Source: an uncultured Alphaproteobacteria bacterium
Lineage (GTDB): Bacteria; Pseudomonadota; Alphaproteobacteria; HIMB59; GCA-002718135
Assembly (NCBI GenBank): GCA_902562275.1
Contig: CACESS010000007.1
Span: 1 to 64,000, forward strand
Length of the DNA stretch: 64,000 nt
Reading direction: 5' to 3'
In this document: positions 9,358 to 19,091 of the stretch, piece after piece
Position numbering within the stretch: position 1 is the first letter of the stretch
Layout of the letters: the number at the start of each line of letters is the position of its first letter
The notes under the pieces: generated by a model
Databases searched by the model: none
What the model was told of the DNA's origin: nothing
The model's input: the letters and a program-made list of their open reading frames with translations, nothing else
Program-made: the position numbers and the translations under genes

Positions 9358-9883
9358 ATGAATTGAGTTTAATTTTAATTTTTTCTAATACTTCGAATTT
9401 ATCATTATCGTTATTTACAATAAAATCTGCTTTTTCATAAAATTTTCGTCTTTCATGATAGAGATTGTCCAATGTTTTTTTTTGGTTAATATTTTTATTT
9501 AATAAAGGTCTTTTTTTTGATGATTTTACTCTGTTTGCTAAATTGTTTAATTTAACATGTAAATAAATTGAATAAGAATTCTGCTTTATTGATTGTCTAA
9601 TTTTTTTACTGATTATACTTCCTCCTCCTATGGATATTATGCAGTCATTATTAGTCAATAATTCAAGACAAATTTTCTCTTCAATTTCCCTAAAATACAA
9701 TTCTCCATCTTCTTCAAAAATATCATTTATGCTTTTTTTTGTTTTTAATTCAATCTCCTTATCAGTATCATAAAATTTTAAATTATAATACTTACTCAAA
9801 TCTCTACCAATTACAGATTTTCCGGATCCCATTAGGCCCATAATACAAACATTTTTCTTTTTAATTTCGCTTATATTAAACAT
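9329..9883 (-). CDS. aroK: Shikimate kinase
   Basis: Phosphorylates shikimate with ATP. The 184-residue product has the P-loop GLMGSGKS, the substrate-binding DTDKEIE, the conserved GGGSI strand and the lid arginine in KKRPLL. An upstream TTG would add nine residues; the ATG at 9883 is preferred because it gives the usual distance to the P-loop. It overlaps aroB by 29 bp, the common alphaproteobacterial aroKB pair. A plausible promoter lies about 40 bp upstream. Confidence 0.95.
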   Translation of the reverse strand: MFNISEIKKKNVCIMGLMGSGKSVIGRDLSKYYNLKFYDTDKEIELKTKKSINDIFEEDGELYFREIEEKICLELLTNNDCIISIGGGSIISKKIRQSIKQNSYSIYLHVKLNNLANRVKSSKKRPLLNKNINQKKTLDNLYHERRKFYEKADFIVNNDNDKFEVLEKIKIKLNSYAKKNIYRK

Positions 9884-9922
9884 AATATGATTATTTCTTA
9901 TTCTTGACAAATTTTTGTTGAA

Positions 9923-9950
9923 ATTAGAAAAAACTTAAAAAAATGGTAAA
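9923..9950 (-). promoter_or_regulatory. Putative promoter for aroK-aroB-CorC
   Basis: Read on the minus strand: TTTACC (9950-9945), 16 bp, then TCTAAT (9928-9923), which is 5/6 to the -10 consensus. It sits about 40 bp before the aroK ATG in the only gap from which this operon can start. Confidence 0.4.
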
Positions 9951-9982
9951 AACATATATTAGTCATTTTTTTAACATTATAT

Positions 9983-10111
9983 ATGAAAAATAAATACATT
10001 ATATATTTTTTTGCAATACTAATATTAATAGTTTTAGTCACACTTTATATGATTGAAATTCCTTCACCCTCAGCAATTATTACAGAAACATATACTCTAA
10101 ATCTAAAATGA
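9983..10111 (+). CDS. 42-residue single-pass membrane protein, unknown
   Basis: A short open frame of 42 codons plus stop. The N-terminus is basic (M-K-N-K) and is followed by one hydrophobic helix of about 18 residues, then a polar tail rich in Pro, Ser and Thr (IEIPSPSAIITETYTLN). That gives an inner-membrane anchor with a short periplasmic tail. Its stop overlaps the next gene's ATG as ATGA (10108-10111), the signature of translational coupling, which is the main reason to believe it is expressed. I do not recognise the family. Similar codon composition to its neighbours supports coding. An alternative is that it is a leader peptide for the downstream gene. Confidence 0.6.
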   Translation: MKNKYIIYFFAILILIVLVTLYMIEIPSPSAIITETYTLNLK

Positions 10112-11877
10112 AATTTTTTTTTATTATCATCTTATTTTTCTTATCTAATTTAATTTCAGCAAATGAATTAGAAAATAATCAAGTGGAGGTTATTATTTTA
10201 CATGAAAATAAGAGTTTAGATCAAATGGTTTTAGAAAATCTCAACAATGATAATGAGAATGAAGTGAATATAAAAGAAGTAGTTGAGAATCCAACTTCAG
10301 ATGACGTAATCAAAAATGAAGTAGAGGTAGAACAAATTGAAATTGTAAACGATGGTTATATTTATAAAAATCAAATAAAAGATCTAAATAAGTATTTCGA
10401 TAACCTTCAAAATATTACTTCTAAAACTTTACAACAACAAATAATCAAGGTTGTAGAAAATATTCAATTTGATTTAGAAATTGAGCAAGATAGAGATATA
10501 CTTTTTTTAATCGTTAATTATTTTAAATCTATTGGTCAAATAAATAAGTCCTACGAATTAATTGAAAAATATGAATTAAGTAATGATAAAAATTTCAATT
10601 TTTATACAAGTATTAAATTAAATTATCTTTTATCAACTTTTCAACTTAACGAAGCATGTAGTTTTAAAGAAGAAATAAATTTTAATATAATTTTGGATTT
10701 CTTCTTTTTGGAGAAACTTGACATATTCTGTTCATTACTAAATAATAATGAGTCTGAGGCAAGATTACTAAACTCAATTTTAATAGAATCAGAGGACAAT
10801 ATAGATAATTACTATCAGCATTTATTTTCACTTATAACTAATGCGCCAGATCAATTACTACTTGATACGGAAATTAAAAATTTAGAAATCAATACAGAAT
10901 TGATATTTTTATATAGTGCAATGACAAGGATCGCTGAACTTCCTTTTTCTCACGAGTTTTATGAGCTTGACAAAAAAAATTTATCAATACCAATAATTTT
11001 AAATCAAGCATCACCTATTGATTTAAGAATTAAAGCAGCAAATGAAAGTTTTTTAGAAAATTTAATTACTGTTGATAGTTTGGCAGCATTATATATGTCC
11101 GCTGATTTTAATTCTGATCAATTTAAAAATTCAAAAAATACGTTAGATTCATTTGCAAATAATAAAGAATTAAGCATGGCTTTTTTGTTTCAACTAGTAA
11201 ATATTCAAATTTTTCCAAATGACAGATTAAATGCTTTAATTCAATTTTGGGACTTTTCAAAACAAAATAACCTTGAAGAAATTGCTTATAAACTATCAAA
11301 TAATATGTTGAGCTCAATAGAAGTTACTTCAGAGAATGTAATATTTGGCCCAAAAATAGCCTTAGCTTATATTTTTAACAGTAATTTTGAACAAGCACTT
11401 GCTTGGATAGAATTATATGAAAATGCAAAGCAAAAAGATGCAAATAGTATTTATACAAGAGTTTTATTAGATTTGTATTCATCTAATGACTTAAATTCAT
11501 TTATTAATTCTCTAAATCTAACTTTAAATAATTATATTGATGATACAAATAATGAAATTGAAGAATTATTTTTTGTACTTAAGAATGTAATAAACTTGGA
11601 AATAAAAACTAATACAAATATTAATTTAGATAAAATTTTTGATGAAAGATCAATGCCATCAATTTTTCTTTTTAATGAGATAAATAACAGTATTAATAAG
11701 AATAATCATGAAAAATTTCTTATTTATTCATTAATTTCTTTAAATAATAAAAATTGGAGTGATATTCATCCAGAGCATCTTAAACTTATACTTAAGGGAT
11801 ATCTAATTTATAACGATGGGGTACTCTTTAGAAATTTAATATTAGAGATATTTAAAAATTATAAATTCATAATATAA
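10108..11877 (+). CDS. Exported helical-repeat protein of unknown function
   Basis: A 589-residue protein with a clear Sec signal peptide (M-K-F-F-F-I-I-I-L-F-F-L-S-N-L-I-S-A then N), so it is periplasmic or secreted. After an acidic Asn/Glu-rich stretch (about residues 20-85) the chain is almost wholly helical, with Leu, Ile, Asn and paired aromatic residues spaced as in TPR-like solenoids; I see no catalytic motif and no further membrane segment. It overlaps the 42-residue membrane protein by 4 bp and is followed after 1 bp by accA. The neighbourhood does not reveal the job; a scaffold or envelope-assembly role with the small membrane protein is a guess. Confidence 0.8.
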   Translation: MKFFFIIILFFLSNLISANELENNQVEVIILHENKSLDQMVLENLNNDNENEVNIKEVVENPTSDDVIKNEVEVEQIEIVNDGYIYKNQIKDLNKYFDNLQNITSKTLQQQIIKVVENIQFDLEIEQDRDILFLIVNYFKSIGQINKSYELIEKYELSNDKNFNFYTSIKLNYLLSTFQLNEACSFKEEINFNIILDFFFLEKLDIFCSLLNNNESEARLLNSILIESEDNIDNYYQHLFSLITNAPDQLLLDTEIKNLEINTELIFLYSAMTRIAELPFSHEFYELDKKNLSIPIILNQASPIDLRIKAANESFLENLITVDSLAALYMSADFNSDQFKNSKNTLDSFANNKELSMAFLFQLVNIQIFPNDRLNALIQFWDFSKQNNLEEIAYKLSNNMLSSIEVTSENVIFGPKIALAYIFNSNFEQALAWIELYENAKQKDANSIYTRVLLDLYSSNDLNSFINSLNLTLNNYIDDTNNEIEELFFVLKNVINLEIKTNTNINLDKIFDERSMPSIFLFNEINNSINKNNHEKFLIYSLISLNNKNWSDIHPEHLKLILKGYLIYNDGVLFRNLILEIFKNYKFII

Positions 11878-11878
11878 T

Positions 11879-12817
11879 ATGATTAAATATTTTGAATTTG
11901 AAACTGAAATTGAAAAAATTGATAAAATCTTAAACCAGTTAAACAATAATAAAGAATTAAATGATGATAGAATTAAAAAATTAGATAAAGAAAAAGAACA
12001 GTTATATAAAAAAATTTATTCAAATTTGGATCCTTGGCAAAAAGTTCAAGTTTCTCGACATGGAGAAAGACCTCACACACTAGACTACACTAAGCAAATA
12101 TTTGATGACATAGTGCTTTTGCATGGAGATAAGAAATATGCTGATGATAATGCAATAGTGGGTGGATTAGCAAAAATTGATGGCAATTCAGTTTTTTTTG
12201 TAGGCACAGAAAAAGGAAATACAATGGAAACAAGGATAAAGCATAACTTTGGCATGGCTAAACCAGAGGGGTATAGAAAAGCTCAAAGATTATTAAAGTT
12301 AGCAGAAAAATTTAAATTACCATTAATAACATTTGTAGATACAGCAGGAGCATTTCCAGGAAAGGATGCAGAGGAAAGAGGTCAATCAGAATCAATAGCT
12401 TCATCAATACTTAGTTTTTTAAAAGTAAATACACCAACAATATCAGTAATAATTGGAGAAGGGGGGTCTGGTGGAGCTATAGGAATAGCAACTTCTGATA
12501 GAGTGTTAATGCTTGAACATTCAATATATTCAGTTATCTCCCCAGAAGGGTGCGCTTCTATATTATGGAGAAATACAGAATTTTCTCAGGAAGCTGCAAA
12601 AACTCTGAAACTAACATCTACTGATTGTAAAAATTTTAATATTATTGATGATATTATTCCAGAACCATATGGTGGTGCTCATAGGTATCCTAATAAACAA
12701 GCAGAAATAATAAAAGAAAAAATTAAATTTTTTTTGAATGAATTGAAGCAAATTTCAATCAAAGATTTAGTTAAAATAAGAAAAGAAAAATATCTTAATA
12801 TTACTTCAGATATTTAA
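11879..12817 (+). CDS. accA: Acetyl-CoA carboxylase carboxyltransferase, alpha subunit
   Basis: With AccD it transfers CO2 from carboxybiotin to acetyl-CoA, the committed step of fatty acid synthesis. The 312 residues show the N-terminal helical segment, [14 protein letters not shown], the crotonase-like oxyanion motifs [18 protein letters not shown] and [12 protein letters not shown], and the C-terminal [12 protein letters not shown], all standard for AccA. It starts 1 bp after the exported helical protein and overlaps secA by 4 bp tail to tail. The accD partner is not in the window, as is usual in alphaproteobacteria. Confidence 0.97.
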   Translation: MIKYFEFETEIEKIDKILNQLNNNKELNDDRIKKLDKEKEQLYKKIYSNLDPWQKVQVSRHGERPHTLDYTKQIFDDIVLLHGDKKYADDNAIVGGLAKIDGNSVFFVGTEKGNTMETRIKHNFGMAKPEGYRKAQRLLKLAEKFKLPLITFVDTAGAFPGKDAEERGQSESIASSILSFLKVNTPTISVIIGEGGSGGAIGIATSDRVLMLEHSIYSVISPEGCASILWRNTEFSQEAAKTLKLTSTDCKNFNIIDDIIPEPYGGAHRYPNKQAEIIKEKIKFFLNELKQISIKDLVKIRKEKYLNITSDI

Positions 12818-15345
12818 TTACCATGACATTGTTTATATTTTTTACCTGAACCACATGGGCAAGGTTCATTCCTACCGATTTTTTTAGTTATAATTCTTCT
12901 TGGTTCTTGTGTTTGTTTTCTATTTCTATTACTATTATTATTATTATCATTATTTTCATTTACTAACTTAATGTTAAAGAGTGTTTTCAATACTCTTTCG
13001 TTTTGATTTGAAAGCATTTCATCAAAATAATCAAAAGATTCTTTTTTATATTCGTAGAATGGGTCTTTACCTCCCATAGCTCTTAAATTAACACTTCCGC
13101 GTAGGGAATCCATTGCTGCCAGATGATCTCTCCAATCTTTATCTATTTGAAAAAGCATTACTCTTTTTTCAGCAAACTTTAGTAGCTCATAAGAATATTG
13201 ATGTTGTTTTTCTTTATATTTTTGATTTATTTCATCTAACAATCGTTTTTTAATTTCTTCATCATCAACACCTTCTTCATCAAACCATTTTGATACCGGA
13301 ATATCTAGACTAAATATTTCTTTTGTTTTTTCTTTCAATAAATTTCCATCCCATTCATGCGAGTATTTTTTTGGAGGAATTGTGACTTCAATTAAATAAT
13401 TTATATAATCTAAAATCATATCTTCTATAATTTTAGATTGATCATTTGTATTAAGAATTTCTTTTCTATTTTGATAAATTATTTTTCTTTGATCATTCAA
13501 TATATCATCAAATCTTAAAATCTGTTTTCTCATATCGAAATTATGACTTTCAACTTTTTGCTGAGCACGTTCTAAAGATTTGGTAATCATTGAATGTGTA
13601 ATAACCTCGCCATCTTTCAGGCCTAATTTTGATAATACATTTTCAAGAGTTTTTGATCCAAATATTCTCATAAGATCATCTTCCAAAGACAGAAAAAAAA
13701 TACTTTCCCCTATATCTCCTTGCCTTCCTGATCTACCCCTTAGTTGATTGTCTATTCTTCTACTTTCATGTCTTTCTGTACCAATTACTAGTAATCCACC
13801 AGCATCAATTACTTCTTTTTTTAAATTATCATCGCCATTTCCTAATTTAATATCAGTCCCTCTTCCAGCCATATTCGTTGAAATGGTAATATTCCCTGGC
13901 ATTCCTGCCTCTTCAATTATCTTAGCTTCACTCATATGATTTTTAGCATTTAAAACATTATGCTTAAGATTTTCTTTTTTTAATAAATCAGAAATTTTTA
14001 TTGAGTTTTCTACAGATGTGGTTCCTATAAGGATTGGTTGATTGATATTATTCCGTGACTTAACAAGATCTAATACAGCATTATATTTTTCTCTTTTTGT
14101 CATATAAATTTGATCATTTTTATCAATACGATTTACCTTTATATTTGGAGGAATATCAACGACATCTAAATTATATATACTTTCAAATTCTTTAGCTTCT
14201 GTTGTAGCAGTTCCTGTCATTCCACTTAGACGATAATATGTTCTAAAAAAATTTTGATATGTAACAGAAGCAATAGTTTGATTTTCTTTTTGGATTACTA
14301 AATTTTCTTTTGCTTCTATAGCTTGATGCAATCCATCACCATATCTTCTACCTTCCATAGCTCTGCCAGTCAACTCATCAATAATAACAACATTTCTATC
14401 TTTTATTATGTAATCTTTATCTTTTATAAATAAATGATGGGCTCTAAGAGCTTGTATAATATTATGGTTTAAAACCATATTTCCTAAATCCTGAAGTGTA
14501 CCCTCTTTGATTATGCCGTTATCTTTTAGTAACTTTTCACAAAATTCCATTCCCTCAGTAGTAAGTAAAATACTTTTACTTTCTTCATTTATTTCAAAAT
14601 CATTTTCTCTAAGAATTTTTATAATTTTATCAATTTTAGGAAACAAATCAGTATTGGAATTTGATTCCGCAGATATTACAAGAGGTGTTCTGGCCTCATC
14701 TATTAAAATGCTATCCACTTCATCAACTATGGCAAACGCATTTTTTTTAAAACATAAGTTATTGTAATCGTTTTTGAGATTATCTCTTAAATAATCAAAT
14801 CCTATTTCATTATTTGTTGCGTAAACAATATCGGCATCATACTGGCTAGATCTATCTTCATGTGCTGTTTCAGCAGTTACACACCCTACGCTAAGACCAA
14901 GAAAATTATATATATTCCCCATCCATTCAGCATCTCTTTTTGCAAGATAATCATTAACCGTAATGATGTGTACGGATAAGTTTTCTAAAGCATTTGCGTA
15001 AGCAGCTAAAGTAGCAACTAAAGTTTTTCCTTCTCCAGTTTTCATTTCAGTAATCTTGTTTTCATATAAAACCATTCCACCAATTATCTGAACATCATAG
15101 TGCCTCATGTTTAATGTTCTTTTGGATACTTCTCTTACTACAGCAAATATTTCTGGTAATAATTTGTTTATTGATCCCGTTTCTTTGAATTCACTTCTAA
15201 AATAATTAGTTTTATTTTTTAATTCTTGATCTGAAAGTTGAGAAATTACTTCTTCTAGTTTGTTTACTTTTTCTACAAAACTTGCATATTTTTTAAGCGA
15301 ATTAGATTTTATAGAACCAAATAATTTATTAACGATATTAATCAT
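12814..15345 (-). CDS. secA: Preprotein translocase ATPase SecA
   Basis: The motor of Sec export, driving unfolded preproteins through SecYEG at the inner membrane. The 843 residues contain Walker [16 protein letters not shown], the [13 protein letters not shown] box, the preprotein cross-linking domain, the second motor domain with [14 protein letters not shown] and RGRSGRQGD, the helical scaffold [15 protein letters not shown], a poly-Asn linker, and the C-terminal zinc motif [14 protein letters not shown] that binds SecB and lipids. The length is slightly below the E. coli protein (901). It is divergent from argJ with a 64-bp gap that must hold both promoters. Confidence 0.98.
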   Translation of the reverse strand: MINIVNKLFGSIKSNSLKKYASFVEKVNKLEEVISQLSDQELKNKTNYFRSEFKETGSINKLLPEIFAVVREVSKRTLNMRHYDVQIIGGMVLYENKITEMKTGEGKTLVATLAAYANALENLSVHIITVNDYLAKRDAEWMGNIYNFLGLSVGCVTAETAHEDRSSQYDADIVYATNNEIGFDYLRDNLKNDYNNLCFKKNAFAIVDEVDSILIDEARTPLVISAESNSNTDLFPKIDKIIKILRENDFEINEESKSILLTTEGMEFCEKLLKDNGIIKEGTLQDLGNMVLNHNIIQALRAHHLFIKDKDYIIKDRNVVIIDELTGRAMEGRRYGDGLHQAIEAKENLVIQKENQTIASVTYQNFFRTYYRLSGMTGTATTEAKEFESIYNLDVVDIPPNIKVNRIDKNDQIYMTKREKYNAVLDLVKSRNNINQPILIGTTSVENSIKISDLLKKENLKHNVLNAKNHMSEAKIIEEAGMPGNITISTNMAGRGTDIKLGNGDDNLKKEVIDAGGLLVIGTERHESRRIDNQLRGRSGRQGDIGESIFFLSLEDDLMRIFGSKTLENVLSKLGLKDGEVITHSMITKSLERAQQKVESHNFDMRKQILRFDDILNDQRKIIYQNRKEILNTNDQSKIIEDMILDYINYLIEVTIPPKKYSHEWDGNLLKEKTKEIFSLDIPVSKWFDEEGVDDEEIKKRLLDEINQKYKEKQHQYSYELLKFAEKRVMLFQIDKDWRDHLAAMDSLRGSVNLRAMGGKDPFYEYKKESFDYFDEMLSNQNERVLKTLFNIKLVNENNDNNNNSNRNRKQTQEPRRIITKKIGRNEPCPCGSGKKYKQCHGN

Positions 15346-15409
15346 GTTATGATAGATGGCAGTTAATATATGAAAAATATTTCTTCTACAAAGGAATTTA
15401 CGCTAAAAT

Positions 15410-16621
15410 ATGGTCAATAAAATGATTTCAATATTTAAGCCAAAAAAAATCAAAGATTTTAATCCTAGTGGCCTCAATATCTATACTTTTAATGCTGGAT
15501 TTAAAAAAAAAGATAAAGATCTTTTATTAATAATTTTTGATCAAATTGTTAATGTATGTTGTGTCTATTCAAAAACATCAACACCTTCAGCTCCAATAAT
15601 TTGGGATAAAAAAAATAACAAAGGTAAAGCTAAAGCTTTAGTTGTGAATGCTGGTAATGCGAATGCGCATACTGGTAAAGATGGTCTGAAAATTATAGAT
15701 AAGTATGTAAAAGCATTAACAAAAAAAATTAAATGTAGATCCAATGAAATATTAGTATCATCTACTGGTGTAATCGGTGAAAAATTTAACCCGAATTTAA
15801 TTATAGATAAATTTAAAAAAATAAATTCCAAAAATAAAAATGGTTTACTAGAAAGTGCTAAGGCAATTATGACAACAGATACTTTCCCAAAAGTATCAAT
15901 TAAAAATATTAACTTAGACAATCAATCATTTAAGATTTACGGAATAGCAAAAGGATCAGGAATGATACAGCCAAATATGGGAACTATGTTGGTGTATATT
16001 TTTATAGAATGTGAAATTTCAAAACAGTTAATAAACAGGTTCCTTAAAAATAATTTAGATAACACATTTAATTCAATAACTGTAGATAGTGATACATCAA
16101 CAAGTGATACTTTAATGATGTTTTCTGTTGGTAATAAAAATATCAATTTAAATAAAAAGAATTTTAAAATACTAAATAATAAAATATTTGAATTAATGCA
16201 TGATTTATCTCTTCAAGTAATTAAAGATGGTGAGGGCGTTTCTAAGCTAATAAGAGTTAATGTTTTGAATGCAAGATCAAAAAATCAAGCTAAAAAAATA
16301 GCATTTAGTATTGCTAATTCTCCTTTGGTTAAAACAGCAGTAGCCGGTGAAGATGCAAATTGGGGTAGAGTAATAATGGCAATTGGTAAAAGTGAAGAAA
16401 ATATAAATCAAAATAAAATTAAAGTTTTGTTTGGAAACAACGTTGTATGTGAAAATGGTTCTATTAGTAAAAAAATAAATATTAGAAAACTTAATAATTA
16501 TATGAAAAATAAAACTATAGAAATCAATGTAAAATTAAACTTGGGTAAGTATTTTCACACTGTTCATGGAAATGATCTTACATTTGAATATTTAAAGATT
16601 AATGCTGATTACAGATCTTAA
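15410..16621 (+). CDS. argJ: Glutamate N-acetyltransferase / amino-acid acetyltransferase
   Basis: Recycles the acetyl group from acetylornithine to glutamate in arginine synthesis. The protein (403 residues) self-cleaves before a Thr to give alpha and beta chains. Here the site reads PNM-G-T192-M-L, with Gly in place of the usual Ala before the nucleophile. Other marks are VNAGNANAHTG near residue 80, SSTGVIGE, AKGSGMIQPNMG and VAGEDANWGRV. An alternative start is the ATG four codons later (MISIFKP). It faces secA across a 64-bp gap and meets the methyltransferase gene tail to tail with 2 bp between. Confidence 0.95.
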   Translation: MVNKMISIFKPKKIKDFNPSGLNIYTFNAGFKKKDKDLLLIIFDQIVNVCCVYSKTSTPSAPIIWDKKNNKGKAKALVVNAGNANAHTGKDGLKIIDKYVKALTKKIKCRSNEILVSSTGVIGEKFNPNLIIDKFKKINSKNKNGLLESAKAIMTTDTFPKVSIKNINLDNQSFKIYGIAKGSGMIQPNMGTMLVYIFIECEISKQLINRFLKNNLDNTFNSITVDSDTSTSDTLMMFSVGNKNINLNKKNFKILNNKIFELMHDLSLQVIKDGEGVSKLIRVNVLNARSKNQAKKIAFSIANSPLVKTAVAGEDANWGRVIMAIGKSEENINQNKIKVLFGNNVVCENGSISKKINIRKLNNYMKNKTIEINVKLNLGKYFHTVHGNDLTFEYLKINADYRS

Positions 16622-16623
16622 TT

Positions 16624-17400
16624 TTATTTTTTCCAAGCACAAATTGTATTAAAATTTATATCAAGATTAAAATTATCTTTATAATATTTTTTTTTGAATT
16701 GTTCCTCCAAAAGAATAAAGTATTTTTTATTCTCAAAATTATTTTTTTTATCCTTACCTGCATAGGACAAGTTCAAAAATCTTACATCATCAAGTAGTTT
16801 ATTAAAAACTGAATATTCAATGGTAAAGTTATTGTTATTTATTAAAGGTGCATCAAAGTTATACACTTTAAGTAGTTTAAAAATATCATTTGTATCTAAA
16901 ATTTGATTAACTCTTTGATACATGCCTCCGTATAAAATATTATCTGTTTCATACATTGAATTTATAAGCTGATACTTATTTTCAGCACTTGGAATCGTTG
17001 CTATAAAAAATCCATTGGAATTTAGGCTTTGAAAGATATTTTCTATCAATTTCTCAAAGTTCGATGTTAATTGACAAAAAAAATTACTATAAATTAAATC
17101 AAATTTTTTATCTTTGATATTTATATTATCCAAATCAATTTCTATTAATTGTCGATCTGTCTTATTAGTAAAAAATGACAAATCGATATCTGCACTTGTT
17201 ATAGAGCAAGAAGGAAATCTTTCTTTCAGATAATTAATAATTAATTTGTCATTAATCCCAAGTTCTAAAATATTATTAAAAGAAACTTTCAAAATATCTA
17301 GGGAATCAATTATATTTTTACTTATTTCATTATATATAAAGTTTTCTCCATATTTTCTATCCTTAGTTCTTAATAGTTTAAGGTATTTTTTGTTTATCAT
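16624..17400 (-). CDS. SAM-dependent methyltransferase-fold protein, NDUFAF5/BioC-like
   Basis: A class I methyltransferase-fold protein of 258 residues resembling the alphaproteobacterial relatives of NDUFAF5, a factor in complex I assembly. Visible are the N-terminal RTKDRKYGENFIYNEI segment, a motif I region ILELGINDK, the motif II acidic strand SADID, the motif IV segment FDLIYSNFFCQL, and a C-terminal MYQRVNQ region. Motif I lacks the Gly-rich GxGxG loop, so SAM binding may be altered. A TTG at 17424 would add eight residues; the ATG at 17400 is preferred. It is divergent from the next gene, with only 26 bp between starts. Confidence 0.7.
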   Translation of the reverse strand: MINKKYLKLLRTKDRKYGENFIYNEISKNIIDSLDILKVSFNNILELGINDKLIINYLKERFPSCSITSADIDLSFFTNKTDRQLIEIDLDNINIKDKKFDLIYSNFFCQLTSNFEKLIENIFQSLNSNGFFIATIPSAENKYQLINSMYETDNILYGGMYQRVNQILDTNDIFKLLKVYNFDAPLINNNNFTIEYSVFNKLLDDVRFLNLSYAGKDKKNNFENKKYFILLEEQFKKKYYKDNFNLDINFNTICAWKK

Positions 17401-17426
17401 TTTTTTATAAAGTATAAAAAGCAATT

Positions 17427-17909
17427 ATGGATATTATTCTTAAAGAGATAGTTGCAATTATTAAAGAAGAAACTGAAAATATTAATAAAAAAATTTATGG
17501 AACTACTTTTTTAGAAATATTAAAAGAAAAAATTTTAAACAGACAAGATCAAATTTCTTTAAAAAATCTAGTATTACAAAATTCTAATATTGATTTAGAA
17601 GAAAATATAAATTTTCTTGAAAAAAATCTTTTTTTTAAATTATCGCTTCACCAAACTCCTAAATCATTATTAAAATTTGAACTGAAAAAAAATTTTCTAC
17701 TTATTATTTTTAAAGAGCTTGTAAAAATTGATATTTTAAATCAAAATACTCATAAATATATCAATATTAGCTTAAAACCTTTTATGGGTGTAACATTGTC
17801 TAAGGGAACAGTATGTAATTTAAATTTTCCAAAAAATTCACTAATTATGCAATTAGAATCTGATGATTTTGATTTTGATATTGAAAAAAAAACAGATGAA
17901 ACAATATAA
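17427..17909 (+). CDS. Hypothetical protein, 160 residues
   Basis: I do not recognise this family. The chain is soluble, Lys/Asn/Glu rich, without signal peptide or membrane helix. The N-terminal half looks helical; the C-terminal third (ISLKPFMGVTLSKGTVCNLNF then SLIMQLES) looks like short strands. There is a single Cys. It is followed 5 bp later by the DUF1178 gene, so the pair is probably one transcription unit, and it diverges from the methyltransferase-fold gene. Codon use resembles the neighbours. It may be a fast-evolving member of a known family that a profile search would reveal. Confidence 0.7.
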   Translation: MDIILKEIVAIIKEETENINKKIYGTTFLEILKEKILNRQDQISLKNLVLQNSNIDLEENINFLEKNLFFKLSLHQTPKSLLKFELKKNFLLIIFKELVKIDILNQNTHKYINISLKPFMGVTLSKGTVCNLNFPKNSLIMQLESDDFDFDIEKKTDETI

Positions 17910-17914
17910 GAGAT

Positions 17915-18328
17915 ATGATTGTATTTAATCTTAATTGCTCTGATTGTGCTTTCTCCTTTGAAGGATGGTTTGAAAATACGAATGACTACAATAAGCAAAT
18001 TAAAAAAGGTTTACTCACTTGCCCTTCTTGTAATAATACTCAAATAAAAAAAGGTTTAATGGCTCCAAGTGTATCAAAAAAATCAAATTCAAAAATTTCT
18101 AAAAGGAATAAATCAATTGCTTCAAATGTCAAGAAGCTAAAAAAGATTATAGAAAAAGAATTTGATTATGTTGGTGATAAATTTACCGAAGAAGCAAAGA
18201 AAATTAAATATGGTGAAGCTAAAGAACGAGCAATATATGGCGAAGCTTCCATTGAGCAAACTAAAGAATTAATAGACGAAGATATCGATGTACTACCATT
18301 ACCTTTTTCAACAAAAAAGACTAATTAA
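17915..18328 (+). CDS. DUF1178 family protein
   Basis: A 137-residue protein of the DUF1178 family, widespread in alphaproteobacteria and of unknown function. The N-terminal zinc-ribbon-like part has two Cys pairs (L-N-C-S-D-C and L-T-C-P-S-C), the family segment FSFEGWFEN, then KKGLMAPSVS. The C-terminal half is basic and helical and ends in the conserved GEAKERAIYGEAS and LPLPF segments. It sits 5 bp after the hypothetical gene and overlaps ubiG tail to tail by 8 bp. The Cys pairs suggest metal binding; that is inference. Confidence 0.88.
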   Translation: MIVFNLNCSDCAFSFEGWFENTNDYNKQIKKGLLTCPSCNNTQIKKGLMAPSVSKKSNSKISKRNKSIASNVKKLKKIIEKEFDYVGDKFTEEAKKIKYGEAKERAIYGEASIEQTKELIDEDIDVLPLPFSTKKTN

Positions 18329-19028
18329 TTAAATTAGCGGTACAAAAATAATTTACCATATAATTTTTTGATAATTTCCATTCACTATTTAGTGGATCAA
18401 AAACTAGACCTTTAATATTTTTAAAGTGAAAATTTTCTTTTGATAAAGTATATTTTAACTCTTCAGGTCTAATTAATTTATTATAATCATGAGTCCCCTT
18501 TGGTATCCAATTGAGGATATTTTCAGCTAAATTAATTGCAAATAACTTAGAAATTAAATTTCTATTGATGGTAGAAATTATAACTAACCCATCTTTGTTT
18601 AAATTTTTTTTTATATTTTTAATAGTTTTTTTCCAATTATCTAGATGCTCTAAAACTTCAAACATTAGTATTAAATCAAATTTTGCATCTAATTTTGATT
18701 TTTCAATATCTTTATAAATATAGTTAATTTTAAGTTTATTTTTTTTTGAATGTATCTTAGCAGCTTTGATATTATTTGGCACAAAATCTATTCCTGTAAC
18801 CTTAGCACCTAGTCTTGCTAATGGTTCACAAATTATTCCACCACCACAACCTACATCAAGTATTTTTAAATTTTTTATGTTCCTATTATTAATTTGATCT
18901 AATATATAAGTCATTCTATGTCTTTTAATTTGATGAAGAATCTTAAATTTACCATTTTCATTCCACCATTCATCTGAAAGTTGCTTAAACAACGCAAATT
19001 CTTCATTTTTTGATTTTATATTCATCAT
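18321..19028 (-). CDS. ubiG: Ubiquinone biosynthesis O-methyltransferase
   Basis: Catalyses the two O-methylations in ubiquinone synthesis at the inner membrane. The 235-residue product has motif I LDVGCGGGIICEPLARLG, the acidic end of strand 2 (TGIDFVPNN), motif LILMFEVLEHLDNW and a C-terminal membrane-interaction region with INLAENILNWIPKGTHDY, characteristic of UbiG. Two consecutive ATGs exist at the start. It is divergent from lysC (63-bp gap), a pairing commonly kept in alphaproteobacteria. Confidence 0.95.
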   Translation of the reverse strand: MMNIKSKNEEFALFKQLSDEWWNENGKFKILHQIKRHRMTYILDQINNRNIKNLKILDVGCGGGIICEPLARLGAKVTGIDFVPNNIKAAKIHSKKNKLKINYIYKDIEKSKLDAKFDLILMFEVLEHLDNWKKTIKNIKKNLNKDGLVIISTINRNLISKLFAINLAENILNWIPKGTHDYNKLIRPEELKYTLSKENFHFKNIKGLVFDPLNSEWKLSKNYMVNYFCTANLIN

Positions 19029-19091
19029 ATATCTTGTTTGTTAGAAACAATAATTATATTAGCTGAAATAATTTAAAATATATTTAAGTCA

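Noticed and set aside
9904-9909. TTGACA as a plus-strand promoter for the 42-residue gene
   Set aside because: No acceptable -10 box follows at 15-19 bp, and the site is about 75 bp from the start.
13748-13939. Open frames opposite secA, ispG, rpoD and other genes
   Set aside because: They lie antisense to strongly conserved coding regions and show no family motif; they reflect codon bias.
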